From Phycisphaerae bacterium (GTDB lineage: Bacteria; Planctomycetota; Phycisphaerae; Phycisphaerales; SM1A02): a stretch of 7,056 bases of DNA. The stretch is taken from the NCBI GenBank assembly GCA_002591705.1, contig PAAB01000055.1:13168-20223 (forward strand), given 5' to 3'. The notes below the pieces were generated by a model, which saw nothing but the letters and a program-made list of their open reading frames with translations, made no database searches and was not told the origin of the DNA. Shown here piece after piece: positions 6,540 to 7,056 of this stretch. Position 1 is the first letter of the stretch. Each line of letters opens with the position of its first letter. The translations under genes were made by a program, and so were the position numbers.

Positions 6540-7056
6540 TCCCGATGCTCGCCTTCAGCCTGCTGCTGACCACCGTGACACCCGCCGCACCGACTACCTC
6601 GGGGTCTTATCGCGCCCTCGTCCTCGACAGTGAGCAGGCGATGCTGGATGGACGCTACCAGGACGCCATCGACGCGATCGATGCCGCCCAGCGGCGTCTT
6701 GAATCCCCTTCCGCCGATCTGACCTACAACCGAGCCGTGGCCAACTACCGCATGGGGAACTGGACCGATGCGGCCGCGGGGTTCACGGATGCCATCGCAC
6801 GCTCCGACGATCCGTCCCTGCTCAACGACTCGATCTACAACCTCGGAAACGTCACGCACCAGCAGGTGGTCGAATCGCTGCAGTCCGGCGATCAGAGCGG
6901 TGCCCAGCAGGCGATCGATCAACTCGACGCCGCCCGCACACAGCTCGACACCGCCCTTGGGCACTATCGCACCGCCATTCGTTCGAACCCCACCGACGAG
7001 GATGCCCGTGCCAATGCCGAAATGACCTGGAATCTGATGAAGCAACTTCAGCAGAT
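6536..7056 (+). CDS. batC: BatC-like exported TPR protein (3' truncated by window)
   Basis: This frame is open from ATG 6536 through the right edge, giving 173 visible codons. It overlaps the batB stop by four bases and has GGAGG (6521-6525) ten bases upstream. The N-terminus, MIPMLAFSLLLTTVTPAAP, is a short hydrophobic segment with an Ala/Pro-rich end, read as a probable signal peptide although it lacks basic residues. TPR-like helical repeats follow: AMLDGRYQDAIDAIDAA (about 35-51), LTYNRAVANYRMGNWTDAAA (62-81) and SIYNLGNVTHQQ (99-110). An acidic, Gln/Ala-rich helix is followed by HYRTAIRSNPTDEDARANAE (143-162). The YN.A..Y..G pattern and the NP.D.DAR.N.E motif are typical of BatC and of TPR regions of Bat operons. 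TPR domains bind other proteins, so it probably scaffolds the periplasmic VWA domains. A later membrane helix or fused domain cannot be excluded. Confidence 0.8.
   Translation, partial: MIPMLAFSLLLTTVTPAAPTTSGSYRALVLDSEQAMLDGRYQDAIDAIDAAQRRLESPSADLTYNRAVANYRMGNWTDAAAGFTDAIARSDDPSLLNDSIYNLGNVTHQQVVESLQSGDQSGAQQAIDQLDAARTQLDTALGHYRTAIRSNPTDEDARANAEMTWNLMKQLQQ

Noticed and set aside
1..7056. Mobile element, CRISPR, tRNA/rRNA or defence system
   Set aside because: No transposase, integrase, direct-repeat array, attachment-like repeat or RNA gene structure was seen. The MoxR-VWA pairing here is of the Bat type and carries no nuclease or other effector.

Overview
The window is one stretch of a high-GC bacterial chromosome, densely packed with genes in protein-coding style. 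No mobile elements, tRNA/rRNA genes or CRISPR arrays are visible. The gene content is core-type: tyrosine biosynthesis, an M90 metallopeptidase and a MoxR/Bat cluster. The gene order (moxR, DUF58, BatD/DUF4381-like, batA, batB, TPR), the E. coli-like TyrA C-terminus and the protein style would fit a Gram-negative lineage such as Planctomycetota (Phycisphaerae-like). That placement is an impression from the proteins and has not been tested by any search.

Layout. (1) Positions 1-471, plus strand: the C-terminal part of a prephenate dehydrogenase (TyrA), cut by the window edge. (2) Positions 472-1251, minus strand: a complete MtfA-like zinc peptidase (HEFAH motif) that converges on tyrA, with the two stop codons directly abutting. 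(3) Positions 1252-1442: a divergent intergenic region of about 190 bp between mtfA and moxR. It holds a perfect 6-2-6 inverted repeat just upstream of mtfA, a small AT-richer patch, and a Shine-Dalgarno for moxR. (4) Positions 1443-7056, plus strand: six tightly packed genes, namely moxR (AAA+ ATPase), a soluble DUF58/VWA protein, a membrane protein with a BatD-like outer part and a DUF4381-like inner part, batA, batB, and a BatC-like TPR protein that runs off the right edge.

How the genes work together. From moxR onward all genes are co-oriented. After the 60-bp moxR-DUF58 gap, the junctions are ATGA or TGATG overlaps or a 2-bp gap, so one translationally coupled operon is very likely. Hydropathy and the positive-inside rule suggest a machine spanning the inner membrane. 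MoxR and the DUF58 protein would be cytoplasmic. The BatA and BatB VWA domains would be periplasmic, each held by two N-terminal and one C-terminal membrane helices. The BatD/DUF4381-like protein would bridge both sides, and the TPR protein would be exported. All three VWA domains keep the DxSxS metal-binding (MIDAS) motif and MoxR keeps its Walker motifs, so the system looks functional. MoxR-Bat clusters are a known but poorly understood class, linked to aerotolerance, stress tolerance and envelope integrity in some bacteria. The window is best described as a clean, mostly canonical example with a few unusual details, not a clearly new system.
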